Shown here: positions 18,446-27,664 of the stretch, piece after piece
Position numbering within the stretch: position 1 is the first letter of the stretch
Layout: each line of letters starts with the position of its first letter
NCBI GenBank assembly: GCA_003669585.1
Contig: QWOQ01000017.1
Span: 186,001 to 250,000 of the forward strand
From: Planctomycetota bacterium
Lineage (GTDB): Bacteria; Planctomycetota; Planctomycetia; Pirellulales; UBA1268
Direction of reading: 5' to 3'
DNA length: 64,000 nucleotides
Position numbers and translations under genes: made by a program
Notes under the pieces: generated by a model
The model's database searches: none
What the model saw: the letters and a program-made list of their open reading frames with translations, nothing else
What the model was told of the DNA's origin: nothing

Positions 18446-19483
18446 TTACCCATAAGACGCTCGAGTCAACTCGGTTTCCAAGTCGGCCTCAAGTGATCGG
18501 TGCGATTTTATCTTGAGCTTCGCAAGTTCATTGTGATAAGCACGCACGCCCTCTCGTGGTTCGATCTGCTCATCGGCCACCTCTCTCAAAATTTTTACGA
18601 ACGACACTTGGTCTTCGGCAGCATTAATTTTGCGTCCAAAGAGGGCAATCCTTGCCCCGTACCGCTTCGCATCGGCCAGAAGCGAAAAGGCGTCGAGCGT
18701 TGTTCCCGACGAACCGCCAAGAATCCCGATTACCATAGAACGATCGTAGGCGGCAAGCATCTCCGTGAGACGTGGACCAAGATAAGGAATTTTTAAGAAG
18801 ATTGGGCGACTCGCTTTTGGTACGCCCGCTAAGAGTCGCACCACGCTGTCGGCAAGAAATCGTCCGGGGTGTTGAGCGGCAGGACTGTCGCAATGCGCAG
18901 GTTTATTCGGAAAAAACACCTCCAGAAAGTGACGAAATCCGAAACGCTCCGCATCGATTCGAAACGCTTTGTAGCATTCAAGCATCTCGCGATCGGCAAT
19001 CACATCATCATTGAGCGTGATGGAAAACAGGCCCAGATCAGCCCCTTGAAGCGGTGCACCGTTCGGGCAATGAGCATGACCACACATGGCATGTGGGATT
19101 GTTGTTGTCGCAAATGGGCGTGCCGATTGAGTGGTGTAACTGCCGCTTCCTGCAGCCAGCCAGATGTCGGTCGTGTCATTCATTCGAACTGCAGGAGTGA
19201 CGGCAGTCGAATCGAAGATACGATCGTCGATTGTGAGAGTTGCATTTGTGCTTGCGCTCATAAGCATCACATCAATCAAGCCCGTTGCAACTAACTGTCG
19301 AATACAGTCGTGGTATTCGGCAAGGCTCCGATACGTTATTTGTGATTGATCGCCCCCCGGCTTGACGCCCGTGGCAGAAAGCCCAAACGCCATATCGGCA
19401 TCTTTGGCATCCGCCAGAATAAAATCTCGACAACGAGGATCAGCAAGAATTCGTTTGAGTTTTCTGTCGAGCGTTTTTTCCAT
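18446..19483 (-). CDS. Aldolase-like TIM-barrel protein (class I DeoC/LacD type, tentative)
   Basis: In the 345 residues, the C-terminal half looks like a class I aldolase barrel: FLKIPYLGP could carry the Schiff-base Lys, and GILGGSSGTT followed by GARIALFGRKIN matches the two phosphate-binding strands. The N-terminal half has a DRIFDSTAVTPAVRMND segment I do not recognise. The ATG at 19483 has GGAAGGAC seven bases ahead; the frame upstream is not protein-like. It is transcribed divergently from a PfkB kinase with only 91 bases between, which suggests a kinase-aldolase pair acting on a sugar. Confidence 0.6.
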   Translation of the reverse strand: MEKTLDRKLKRILADPRCRDFILADAKDADMAFGLSATGVKPGGDQSQITYRSLAEYHDCIRQLVATGLIDVMLMSASTNATLTIDDRIFDSTAVTPAVRMNDTTDIWLAAGSGSYTTQSARPFATTTIPHAMCGHAHCPNGAPLQGADLGLFSITLNDDVIADREMLECYKAFRIDAERFGFRHFLEVFFPNKPAHCDSPAAQHPGRFLADSVVRLLAGVPKASRPIFLKIPYLGPRLTEMLAAYDRSMVIGILGGSSGTTLDAFSLLADAKRYGARIALFGRKINAAEDQVSFVKILREVADEQIEPREGVRAYHNELAKLKIKSHRSLEADLETELTRASYG

Positions 19484-19574
19484 CAAATGTCCTTCCATTA
19501 AAAATATTATTGCCGGCTTCAATGTATCTCGCGGTGACGAAAATGGTACTCTCGGCGCACACTCTCTGGAAACC

Positions 19575-20549
19575 ATGCCTATGTCAAAAAAGACGAAACA
19601 GTTTGATTGTGTTGTATGCGGCACCTGCACCGCCGATATGCTCGTGCGGCCGGTGCCCCTGAACATTCCTGTCGGCGCGGGACGGCTTTTTGATGTCGAA
19701 CCAGTCCTCGCGACCACTGGCGGAATCGTTGCCAATTCGGGCATTGCCATGTCGCGACTCGGACTGCGTGTGGCGGCTTTGTCTCTCGTGGGCCATGATC
19801 CATGGGGAACGCTTGTTCGAGAAAATCTTGCTCGTGAAAACGTCGATGCGAATCATGTAGTTTTTCATGATTCCTCCCCGACAAGTACCACAGCAGTACT
19901 CATTGATCCCTCCGGTGAACGTAGTTTTGCGCACAACGTCGGGGCCTGCGAAAACATTGATATCGAATTTTTGCGGAATCATCTTTCTCTCTTTGCTTCC
20001 AGCGAAGTTCTTCTGCTGGGCTACTACTCGCTTTTGCCGGGTCTTGATTCTCATCTGGCAGAAGCGATTGAAATGATTCGGTCGAACGGTTGTCGAGTGA
20101 TACTCGAAAGTGGCGGCAGCGGCGGCGACATGAATTTTCTTATGCCGGCACTGCCGTTTATTGATGTCTATGTTCCGAGTCTCGATGAAGCACGACACCA
20201 AACACAACTCGATGACCCATTCCAGATTATTGAGCGATTTCGAACGCTCGGCGCTCCCGGTCTTGTGGGCATTAAGCTCGGTTCGAGAGGTTCACTTTTA
20301 AGTCCACATCCGGGAGAGTTCCTTGAAATTCCATGCCTTCCGGCTCCAGGCAATGTGGCCGATACGACGGGCGCTGGTGACGCGTTTTTGGCAGGTCTGA
20401 TAACAGGACTCGTTCGGGAAATCACTCCTGGTAACTGCGGTCTTCTTGGTGCGGCCGCGGCAGCGTGCTGCGTAACCGGCGTTGGGGCAACTGCGGGTCT
20501 ACGAACGCTTGAGGCCACCGCCTCACTTGCCGGACTCGTGATGCACTAA
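19575..20549 (+). CDS. PfkB-family carbohydrate kinase
   Basis: This is a ribokinase-fold sugar kinase of 324 residues. An early TGGIVANSGIAMSRLG segment matches the family's substrate-binding GG region, GHDPWG is also typical, and the C-terminal DTTGAGDAF is the PfkB signature with the catalytic Asp and anion hole. A run of small residues (GAAAAACCVTGVGAT) ends the fold. The substrate cannot be read; the neighbouring aldolase-like and deaminase-like genes suggest a keto-sugar or amino-sugar derivative. The start could be ATG 19575 or 19581. Confidence 0.87.
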   Translation: MPMSKKTKQFDCVVCGTCTADMLVRPVPLNIPVGAGRLFDVEPVLATTGGIVANSGIAMSRLGLRVAALSLVGHDPWGTLVRENLARENVDANHVVFHDSSPTSTTAVLIDPSGERSFAHNVGACENIDIEFLRNHLSLFASSEVLLLGYYSLLPGLDSHLAEAIEMIRSNGCRVILESGGSGGDMNFLMPALPFIDVYVPSLDEARHQTQLDDPFQIIERFRTLGAPGLVGIKLGSRGSLLSPHPGEFLEIPCLPAPGNVADTTGAGDAFLAGLITGLVREITPGNCGLLGAAAAACCVTGVGATAGLRTLEATASLAGLVMH

Positions 20550-20594
20550 CTTACTGCACTGGGAAAACTATCGAAGCAACTCGCACAATTCTTC

Positions 20595-22628
20595 TCACAC
20601 AATGCGCCGTGTTCCAACACGATCAAGAACAAATCCTTCAATTGCCTCGTATTCCGGCAGGCCAAAAGAATCGTAACGCTTTGCGGTATCTCGATTCCTC
20701 GCCTCTGCACGCTGCCAGAACTCCCGCGAATCGGTAGGGCCGGGATACAGTGCGCTATCCTTCTGGCTTTCGTGCTTGAAAATCGCGCGCCGCTTGCGCT
20801 CCACTTCGTCGGGAGACAGTGGCACTGCCATGTCGATTTCGTGCGGTTCCCATTCCTGCCACGCTCCGCGGTAAAGCCACAGTTCGCACTGTTTCATCCA
20901 TTCCCGATCGGCAAGCGTGTCGATGGCTGTCACCACTGCGGAGAGACAGACGCGATGCGTTCCGTGTGGATCAGAAAGATCTCCGGCAGCATAGATCTGA
21001 TGCGGTTGCACCTCTTCTAATAATCGAGCAGTGATCGCAATGTCATCGGGGCCAATCGGTTTCTTGCGCACTCGGCCAGTTTCATAGAAGGGCAGATCGA
21101 GAAAGTGAATCCGTGCTGGATCAACGCCTGAGTAACGCGCTGCTGCGCGAGCCTCAGTTCGTCGAATCAATCCTTTGATCACTTGCAGTTCGGGAAGATC
21201 CACTTCCCCGGCATGTTTGTTTCGAAGAAATTCCCGGATTTTTTCAGAAATAGTTTCGCTGGCATGGCTTGCGTCATTTTTATCGAAAGCCCTACAGCAC
21301 TCCATAAAAAAGTCGAGGTGACGTTCGGCAGTTTCGTCCCACACAGCAATATTGCCACTGGTCTGATAGGCAACGTGAACCTCGTGGCCTTGGTCGCACA
21401 GTCGAATAAAAGTGCCTCCCATGCTGATAACATCATCATCTGGATGCGGACTAAACACGACCACTCGCTTTGGAAATGGGTCGGGCTGCGCTGTTGATGC
21501 CGATACGTTTTCACCAAGCTCAACGCCTCGTACCTTTCTTGATCGGCCCGGTTTTCCACCTGGCCATCCGGTGATTGTGTTTTGCATTCCTCGGAAAACT
21601 TCGATGTTGACGTCGTAGGCGCGGCCACGTTTGGAAAGCAGGTCCTGCAGTCCGTGCTCGCTGTAATCTTCATCAGTCAGTTTGAGAATCGGTTTGGAGA
21701 GCTTGGTCGCCAACCAGAGAACCGCTTTTCGTGTGGAACGATCGCACCATTCAAGCCCCATGGTTTCAAGTGGACCTACCACCCACGGCGATTCAAATCG
21801 CCAGAGACGACTCGCGGCGGCCCGATCGAGAACAAAACGTGCATCGGAATGCTGTTGGAGCGTGCTGGCCGACACACTGATGTTCAGCGGTTCTTCCACC
21901 GCTCGATGCACCATCGATGCCTTGTGTTCTCCAAATGCCAGTAATACCACTCGACGAGCTGAGAGAATCGATCCCACACCCATTGTTAAGGCCTGTCGAG
22001 GGACGTTCCATTCGCCAAAGAAATCGGCGGCGGCGTCGCTGCGGGTCACGGAATCGAGTGTGATGAGTCGAGTACGACTTTCTAGCGGACTTCCGGGCTC
22101 GTTAAATCCTATGTGTCCGGTTCTACCAATTCCAAGAATTTGCAAATCAATACCACCGGCATCTCGGATCATCGCTTCGTACGCAATGCAGTGTTCAGCA
22201 ACGTCTGCTCGTGAAACGAGTCCATCTGGAATGTGAATCGCATCTGGCGGCACATCGATCTGATCAAACAGATGTTCGCACATGAATCGACGGTAGCTCT
22301 GAAGCGCGCCAGGATCCATCGGCCAGTATTCGTCAAGATTAAATGTGACGACAGAAGCAAATGAAACGCCTTCCTGCCGATGCAGTCGTACGAGCTCGTC
22401 GTAAACGCCCACCGGAGTACTTCCGGTTGCAAGTCCAAGAACTGTTTTACGCCCGGCCTGGGCACGGCTGGTGACCAGATCGGCAATCTCTCGTGCAACC
22501 GCGCGGCTGGCATCTCCCGGCTGGTCGTAGACCGTGACTGGAATTCGTTCTACCGCATGGACATCCGGTAGCGGACCACGATAGATCGGTTCGATCCTCT
22601 CAAACGCATGGGCACTAGATAACGGCAT
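20595..22628 (-). CDS. Glucosamine-6-phosphate deaminase-like protein fused to a PIG-L/LmbE deacetylase domain
   Basis: This is a two-domain protein of about 677 residues. Residues 1-270 follow NagB: GLATGSTPVGVYDEL, VTFNLDEYW and GIGRTGHIGFNEPGS with the active-site loop. From about residue 385 a PIG-L domain begins: FSPHPDDDVISMGG gives the zinc His-Pro-Asp-Asp, and DLSDPHGTHR supplies the second His. Similar fusions are known in Bacteroidetes and Planctomycetes. The two activities together suggest deacetylation and deamination of N-acetylated amino sugars, by inference. The start at 22628 is chosen over 22688 from the family N-terminus; neither has a strong ribosome site. Confidence 0.85.
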   Translation of the reverse strand: MPLSSAHAFERIEPIYRGPLPDVHAVERIPVTVYDQPGDASRAVAREIADLVTSRAQAGRKTVLGLATGSTPVGVYDELVRLHRQEGVSFASVVTFNLDEYWPMDPGALQSYRRFMCEHLFDQIDVPPDAIHIPDGLVSRADVAEHCIAYEAMIRDAGGIDLQILGIGRTGHIGFNEPGSPLESRTRLITLDSVTRSDAAADFFGEWNVPRQALTMGVGSILSARRVVLLAFGEHKASMVHRAVEEPLNISVSASTLQQHSDARFVLDRAAASRLWRFESPWVVGPLETMGLEWCDRSTRKAVLWLATKLSKPILKLTDEDYSEHGLQDLLSKRGRAYDVNIEVFRGMQNTITGWPGGKPGRSRKVRGVELGENVSASTAQPDPFPKRVVVFSPHPDDDVISMGGTFIRLCDQGHEVHVAYQTSGNIAVWDETAERHLDFFMECCRAFDKNDASHASETISEKIREFLRNKHAGEVDLPELQVIKGLIRRTEARAAARYSGVDPARIHFLDLPFYETGRVRKKPIGPDDIAITARLLEEVQPHQIYAAGDLSDPHGTHRVCLSAVVTAIDTLADREWMKQCELWLYRGAWQEWEPHEIDMAVPLSPDEVERKRRAIFKHESQKDSALYPGPTDSREFWQRAEARNRDTAKRYDSFGLPEYEAIEGFVLDRVGTRRIV

Positions 22629-22745
22629 CGAAATTCCACTGAACACGATGAGACTCGTCGAACCGCGAGCGTCTGAGGGATCTCCCACAGATGTTCACTC
22701 TCAGCTAAACCTCTCCTCGACCATACACCCAGAAATCGACCCGTG

Positions 22746-24092
22746 TCAGTGGGCGGAGGCGTCTGGCGGCTGAGCAAGCGGTTTGGGCGGCCAAAACGCT
22801 ACTGCCAAGAGGATTGCACCGATGATCGCACAGCCCAGCGGCACCAGAAAAAGCCCCTGAAAGTCTGTTTTGTTGCCAATTGCGTAACCACTTTGCAGCA
22901 ACCACGGACAAACTGAGTTGGCCACCAAAGCTCCAATGCCGAGGATCTGCAAATTGAAAAGGCCTTGAGCACTCGAACGTATGTTCGATGGAAAATAAGC
23001 ATCCACAAAGATATAGACCGTTGCGAAATAAAATGCGTAGCAAACACCGTGAAGCACTTGGATCAAAATGATCAACATGGCATTTTGAGGATAGTAGGAG
23101 TAGACGGCAAATCTCGCCGCATGACCCAAAATGCCAATGATCATGGTCGTGCGCCAACCGAGTTTTTTGAGCGTCGCGCCGAGGATAAACATTGTCAGAA
23201 TCTCAGCCACCTGTCCGATGCTCATCACGGGCATGATCCAATTTCCTGGAATGCCAACCCCTCCAGATTCCTTTGATGCTCCAAGGAATCCACCTGTCCA
23301 ATTGAAGTAGCAGTTATGAACAAATGAATCGATAAACGTTACAACCCAAAGCACAAAAATAAACGGGTGCTTGAGCAGACGTATCGCTTCGAGCCATGCA
23401 AGCCCCTCGCCTTCCTTCGCTTTTCTCGCCGGAGTATGGGGCAGCAAAAAACTATATCCGGCTAAAAGAAGTGAGGCTATTCCTGCGACGATGAACGTCC
23501 ATCTCGTAGCAGCTTTTGCCACTTCGCCTGTGAGCGGATTGGCCAGAGCCAACCCCATCCATTCGATAAAGCCCTGAGGATTGGAGTTGCGCACGATTTC
23601 CCAGTCGACGAAAATAAACGTAAACGGCCATGCCGCAAGGATCCATCCGATCGTGCCTCCCATTCGCACAATTCCAAACTCGCGAGTTGCATCCTTCATG
23701 CTTGCAAATGCAATCGAATTGGTGATTGAGATCGTCGGCACATAGAGAAGACAGTGCACAAGCATCAATATGAAAAATGGCCAAAAATCTTTTGTGAATC
23801 CGCACCCCATGATCGCCAGTCCACCGACAAAATGGCTGAATGCGAGAAATCGTTCGGCGGAGAATCGGCGGTCGGCAAACTGATTGCTAAAAAACATCCC
23901 CACAATCGATGCGATTGGAAATGCATTGAGAATCGCTGATTGTTGCCATGGAGTGAAGCCAAGGCTTGGAAGATATCCAAAAATCAGTGGAAGCCATGCT
24001 CCCCAAATAAAGAATTCGAGCACCATCATCAGCCACAGCCGAAATGTTGGAGCAGCGGGCGAGGGACTGGTCGCGGTGGATAAGGTTTTCAT
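22746..24092 (-). CDS. MFS permease, nucleoside/H+ symporter type
   Basis: This 448-residue protein has 12 predicted membrane helices. It opens with LMMVLEFFIWGAWLPLIFGYL, close to the start of the nucleoside:H+ symporter group (NupG/XapB-like). Loop residues such as FSNQFADRRFSAERFLA match the MFS 2-3 loop. In planctomycetes such permeases often sit in sugar-degradation clusters, and here it lies upstream of the NagB/PIG-L fusion on the same strand, separated by 117 bases. The substrate is probably a sugar or nucleoside. An in-frame GTG at 24110 is an alternative start. Confidence 0.85.
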   Translation of the reverse strand: MKTLSTATSPSPAAPTFRLWLMMVLEFFIWGAWLPLIFGYLPSLGFTPWQQSAILNAFPIASIVGMFFSNQFADRRFSAERFLAFSHFVGGLAIMGCGFTKDFWPFFILMLVHCLLYVPTISITNSIAFASMKDATREFGIVRMGGTIGWILAAWPFTFIFVDWEIVRNSNPQGFIEWMGLALANPLTGEVAKAATRWTFIVAGIASLLLAGYSFLLPHTPARKAKEGEGLAWLEAIRLLKHPFIFVLWVVTFIDSFVHNCYFNWTGGFLGASKESGGVGIPGNWIMPVMSIGQVAEILTMFILGATLKKLGWRTTMIIGILGHAARFAVYSYYPQNAMLIILIQVLHGVCYAFYFATVYIFVDAYFPSNIRSSAQGLFNLQILGIGALVANSVCPWLLQSGYAIGNKTDFQGLFLVPLGCAIIGAILLAVAFWPPKPLAQPPDASAH

Positions 24093-24195
24093 GAGACAGA
24101 GGTTACCCACCTGCTCGCCTCGGCGAAACCAGTCTCCTCATTCAAGAGGCTTTCGGTGATTTTTCGCCCTTATCCGTACACTATTTGCCTCCTCT

Positions 24196-24936
24196 TTAGG
24201 CTTTGCTTCGCAGATCGGCGAGTCCACCATCCACGCCAATCACCTGTCCGGTGATCCATCGCTGTTTTGGATTGAGCAGCCACGCAATCGCACTGGCAAC
24301 GTCCTGCGGCTCACCGAGGCGACCGAGTGGATGCATGGCAATCGAAGCTTTTTCTGCCAGTTCACTCGAAAGAAGGCCGCGGGTCAGCGGAGTTTTTGTC
24401 AGTCCAGGAGCCACCGCATTCAAACGAATGCCGTATCGGGCATACGTTGCCGCAGCACTGCGAGTGAGTCCTTCGACTCCTGCTTTTGCCGCAGCGATAG
24501 CCTCATGGTTTGTGAGTCCCACTCTGGCTGCCGCACTGGAGACGAGAACTACAGATCCACCTGTTTGCCTCATGATTCGTCCCGCAGATCGAACGCATCC
24601 AAATGCACTTGAGAGGTTTGTAAACAGGGTCGAATTCCAATCTGCGGTGCTCGTGAGATGAGCCGGTTTGAGAAGAAGCGAACCAACACAATTGGCAACT
24701 CCGTCGAGTCCACCAAGGATTTCATTCGCCTGATCAGCCATTGCATCAACCGCATCCGGGTCAGAAGCGTCGACGCAACCGTACCGGCACCCCAATTCCT
24801 CTGCGAGAGACTCGAGCTTTGGAGTATTTCGCCCTGCCACAAAAAGACTGGCTCCTTCGGCATGAAGCATTCTTGCAAGTGAGGATCCCACCCCACCAGA
24901 ACCACCGAAGATCAAAACTTTTTGAGGAACTACCAT
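24196..24936 (-). CDS. SDR-family protein lacking the catalytic tyrosine
   Basis: This short-chain dehydrogenase fold has 246 residues. The nucleotide loop is GGSGGVGSS (residues 11-19), with GVANCVGS in place of the usual NNAG. The active-site Ser (133/134) and Lys151 are present. The position four residues before the Lys, normally Tyr, is Ile147 within NHEAIAAAK. It ends with VIGVDGGLAD as in FabG-type SDRs. The reaction is therefore uncertain; it may use another residue or bind without turnover. It lies 103 bases upstream of the MFS gene on the same strand. Confidence 0.85.
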   Translation of the reverse strand: MVVPQKVLIFGGSGGVGSSLARMLHAEGASLFVAGRNTPKLESLAEELGCRYGCVDASDPDAVDAMADQANEILGGLDGVANCVGSLLLKPAHLTSTADWNSTLFTNLSSAFGCVRSAGRIMRQTGGSVVLVSSAAARVGLTNHEAIAAAKAGVEGLTRSAAATYARYGIRLNAVAPGLTKTPLTRGLLSSELAEKASIAMHPLGRLGEPQDVASAIAWLLNPKQRWITGQVIGVDGGLADLRSKA

Positions 24937-25010
24937 AGAAACATGATTTTGTCTGTCACGGCATTTTTTTGAACATGAGCCTGCACAATCTCTCTGTGAG
25001 CCAGAAAACT

Positions 25011-26021
25011 TCAGATCCAGTCGCCGACTTTCTGTTCTAAATGATCCCTCAGGGCCATTTCACGAAGTTTTTCCATGGCTCGGCTCTGGATCTGTCTGAT
25101 TCTCTCTTTGCAGACACCCATGTCGATTCCCAATTCCCGAAACGTGCGTGCTGGCATGCCGTGAAACCCAAAACGTGCAACGATAATCTCTTTTTCGCGT
25201 GGCTCAAGCTCTCCGAGAAACTTGGAAAATGTTGCTTTGAGCATCGCGCTCTGAGGAGGCGTGAGGTCTTTGGTGGCAGGCTCTCGAACCGCCACAGATC
25301 TCAGTGATTCGTCATCGGAAACAAATCGAGTTCGAAGTTGGCGACCCTTGTGGGAGAGTCGAAAGAAATTTCTTTGGATCGCATATGTTGCGTAGGTGCT
25401 GAACCGGTTTCCCAGGGCAAAATTAAACTTTTCAACTGCCCGCATCAGCGAGACATTCCCATCACTCACAAGTTCTTCAAATGAATTTGTGGGATCAATG
25501 AATTTCTTTGCAATCGAAACCACAAGTCTGAGATTGGATGTCACAATTAAATTTTTGGCACGAGCCGCCTCTTGGAGAAGTTTCTCTACTTTCTTCATCT
25601 GATCCCGGGTTGCCCGACGTTCATCTAATTGCCCTCTCGAAGTCGCTGCCCTGAACTTGAGCCAGTTGAGTCGTCGAAAGTAAAACTGCTCTTCGTCCTT
25701 CGTGAGAAGCCTCGTTCGATAGAGCTTCGAGAGGTACGGAGTAGAAGAATTTTCTTCCCCTTTTCCTGACCGTGCGATGTGATGAGGTCCTTCTCCGTTG
25801 ACCGGTGGAGTTGACGCCAGTTTCTCAGCGTCGAGCCTCAAAAATTGCCTGCAGGGTATGTAGTCAATTGGCAAGGAAAAAAACGCGGTTCGCTTTGCTT
25901 TTAGACGAGCAGCGCGGCGAATGAGTACCTTGCTGGAAACCTTTTCTTTCCCGAGCAAACGGCTGGAAGTGCTTGACTTCTTTGAACTGACGCGACGCTT
26001 GAGATTCAGTGCGGCAACCAT
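25011..26021 (-). CDS. Sigma-70 family RNA polymerase sigma factor
   Basis: This 336-residue factor has a basic, low-complexity N-terminus (about 1-100, rich in Lys, Arg and Ser) without a full region 1.2. Region 2 is clear: NLRLVVSIAKKFI, SFEELVSDGNVSLMRAVEKFN and RFSTYATYAIQRNFFR. The last segment departs from the WWIRQAI consensus of housekeeping factors, so its -10 preference may differ. Region 4 has LEPREKEIIVARFG and the helix-turn-helix ERIRQIQSRAMEKLRE. The ATG at 26021 has GGGAG six bases upstream. It looks like an alternative planctomycete sigma factor rather than RpoD. Confidence 0.88.
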   Translation of the reverse strand: MVAALNLKRRVSSKKSSTSSRLLGKEKVSSKVLIRRAARLKAKRTAFFSLPIDYIPCRQFLRLDAEKLASTPPVNGEGPHHIARSGKGEENSSTPYLSKLYRTRLLTKDEEQFYFRRLNWLKFRAATSRGQLDERRATRDQMKKVEKLLQEAARAKNLIVTSNLRLVVSIAKKFIDPTNSFEELVSDGNVSLMRAVEKFNFALGNRFSTYATYAIQRNFFRLSHKGRQLRTRFVSDDESLRSVAVREPATKDLTPPQSAMLKATFSKFLGELEPREKEIIVARFGFHGMPARTFRELGIDMGVCKERIRQIQSRAMEKLREMALRDHLEQKVGDWI

Positions 26022-26272
26022 TGAGACTCCCACGGTGATTCTATTGAGGAGGGATATGCGGTGAAATCTGACTCAACACCGCTTTAACCGCACATGCACG
26101 CGCTGCATAACCGGACTCTTACGAAGTTCCGGAAAAAATGACTCAAGAGCATTTTTTTGCTGCCAACGGCTCAAAACAAAGGAGCCATTTTTGATCGAAA
26201 CCCGCAAAAGTTGGCAGCCGCATCTCCCCAAAAGAGCGAGGGGGGCTCGCCAATCGCCACCGTCATCACGCT

Positions 26273-27223
26273 TTATCGACCTCGAAACTCGACTGTTTCT
26301 CCGCCGCTGCGAGTGCTCATCGAGTGATACACATTGATATCGATGGTCTCATTGACAAATGCAACCGAACCATCGGCGAACAAAAAGTTGACTCCGCTGG
26401 TGTGCTGGCTTTTAAAGTCATCAAAATGCCCCTCATGAAGCGAGCCATCGGGCAATACTTCGCGGTAATTGGGTACGTGATCGGCGACTCCCACGATGCG
26501 TGACAATGATTCTCTTGCACCCTGAATTGCCCCCACCCAGACGCTGCTTCCGCCGCCACTATGCCGTTCTCCGGCGAGAATCGTCATACTGGTGCCGTCT
26601 TTAATGTCGGCAAAGGTGATACGACTGTTGTGAAAAAACATCCCGTCTCCGGCCGAAGGCGAATCTTCAATCTCAGTCGTCCCAAACATTCCAACGTAGT
26701 TGCTGCGAGCTACTTGAAACAGATTCGGCGCGAGATCCACATTCGCTCCTTCCGCTCCCTCACCTTGTCCAATGTTAAAAATCGTTTTAGAGCCTCCGTC
26801 AGACGGACAGAGAAAAGGTTTTACAACCGTTACCCGAACCTCGGCATGCTGCGACTGATCGATACCGACGTTCCAGTCAATCCTGTCAAACAAAGCATTT
26901 TCATCCATGGATGGCAAAATTCGCGATGCCCATCCCCAACCAGGCTCGCCTTCGGCATCGGCTGCCGGAGCCGTCCAGCCCGATGGAAATGATCCTCGAG
27001 CATCGTGATACGCATGAATCCCAAGGCCCATCTGCTTGAGATTATTCGTACAACTGCTGCGTCGTGCCGATTCACGTGCCGCTTGAACCGCCGGAAGAAG
27101 GAGTCCGACTAAGACACCAATGATGGCGATCACAACCAAGAGTTCGACGAGCGTAAATCCGCCGTGATCATTCTGAGCGTTTTTATTACGATCTTGAACT
27201 GTTTTCATTGAATTCTTGCTCAT
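26273..27223 (-). CDS. DUF1559 protein with type IV prepilin-like N-terminus
   Basis: This 316-residue protein begins with a short basic leader, then the prepilin cleavage and methylation motif GGFTLVELLVVIAIIG and a hydrophobic helix. The rest is the planctomycete DUF1559 domain (AARRSSCTNNLKQMGLG, GTSMTILAGERHS, FLFADGSVAFVNE). Planctomycete genomes carry dozens of these pseudopilin-like surface proteins of unknown role. The ATG at 27223 lies about 90 bases downstream of the predicted transcription start from a near-consensus promoter; ATG 27208 is an alternative. Confidence 0.92.
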   Translation of the reverse strand: MSKNSMKTVQDRNKNAQNDHGGFTLVELLVVIAIIGVLVGLLLPAVQAARESARRSSCTNNLKQMGLGIHAYHDARGSFPSGWTAPAADAEGEPGWGWASRILPSMDENALFDRIDWNVGIDQSQHAEVRVTVVKPFLCPSDGGSKTIFNIGQGEGAEGANVDLAPNLFQVARSNYVGMFGTTEIEDSPSAGDGMFFHNSRITFADIKDGTSMTILAGERHSGGGSSVWVGAIQGARESLSRIVGVADHVPNYREVLPDGSLHEGHFDDFKSQHTSGVNFLFADGSVAFVNETIDINVYHSMSTRSGGETVEFRGR

Positions 27224-27664
27224 AGCTATAGTTGATGGTGAACAATCTCTTCGATGCAACCAGGCCCTTTTTACAGGGTGACTCTCAGAACAGCTGTAAC
27301 TCTCTCCTGCAATTCTGTTGCATTTATAGTCCTACCGGGGGTCGATGTCAAGTATTTGGTCTTTTGAGCCAGAAACTGTGCCAAAATTGCGTTCGTGCAA
27401 AATGAGGGGCGAGGCGAGAACAGGCCTCGTCATTTGATTTGAGCATCGTCGAATTTTCACGCGTTTCGCTGCGTTGTTGCGGGTACATTTCACAGTACGA
27501 ATCATCTCCTACGACACAGAGGATGTCACCAGACTTATAGAGCGGGCCCCGTTCCCTTTGAGAATCAATGGCTCTGTCTATGCCACGCCTTCAATGTAGC
27601 CGCCGATGCCGGCGTTCAATCGTTGTTCGATCAAGACCGTTTCTCGAGAGGCTTCTCATCCTTT
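27224..27664. other. Divergent intergenic region between DUF1559 and FmdB-like genes
   Basis: Apart from the minus-strand promoter at 27323-27351, I see no gene, RNA or clear plus-strand promoter in these 441 bases. The 3' third is open in the FmdB-like frame back to a start candidate at 27623, but that extension does not resemble the family. Confidence 0.4.
27323..27351 (-). promoter_or_regulatory. Near-consensus sigma-70 promoter for the DUF1559 gene
   Basis: On the minus strand the sequence reads TTGACA, then exactly 17 bases, then TATAAA. The -35 box is a perfect match and the -10 box differs at one position. Transcription would begin near 27315, leaving a leader of about 90 bases before the DUF1559 start. 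Confidence 0.8.
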
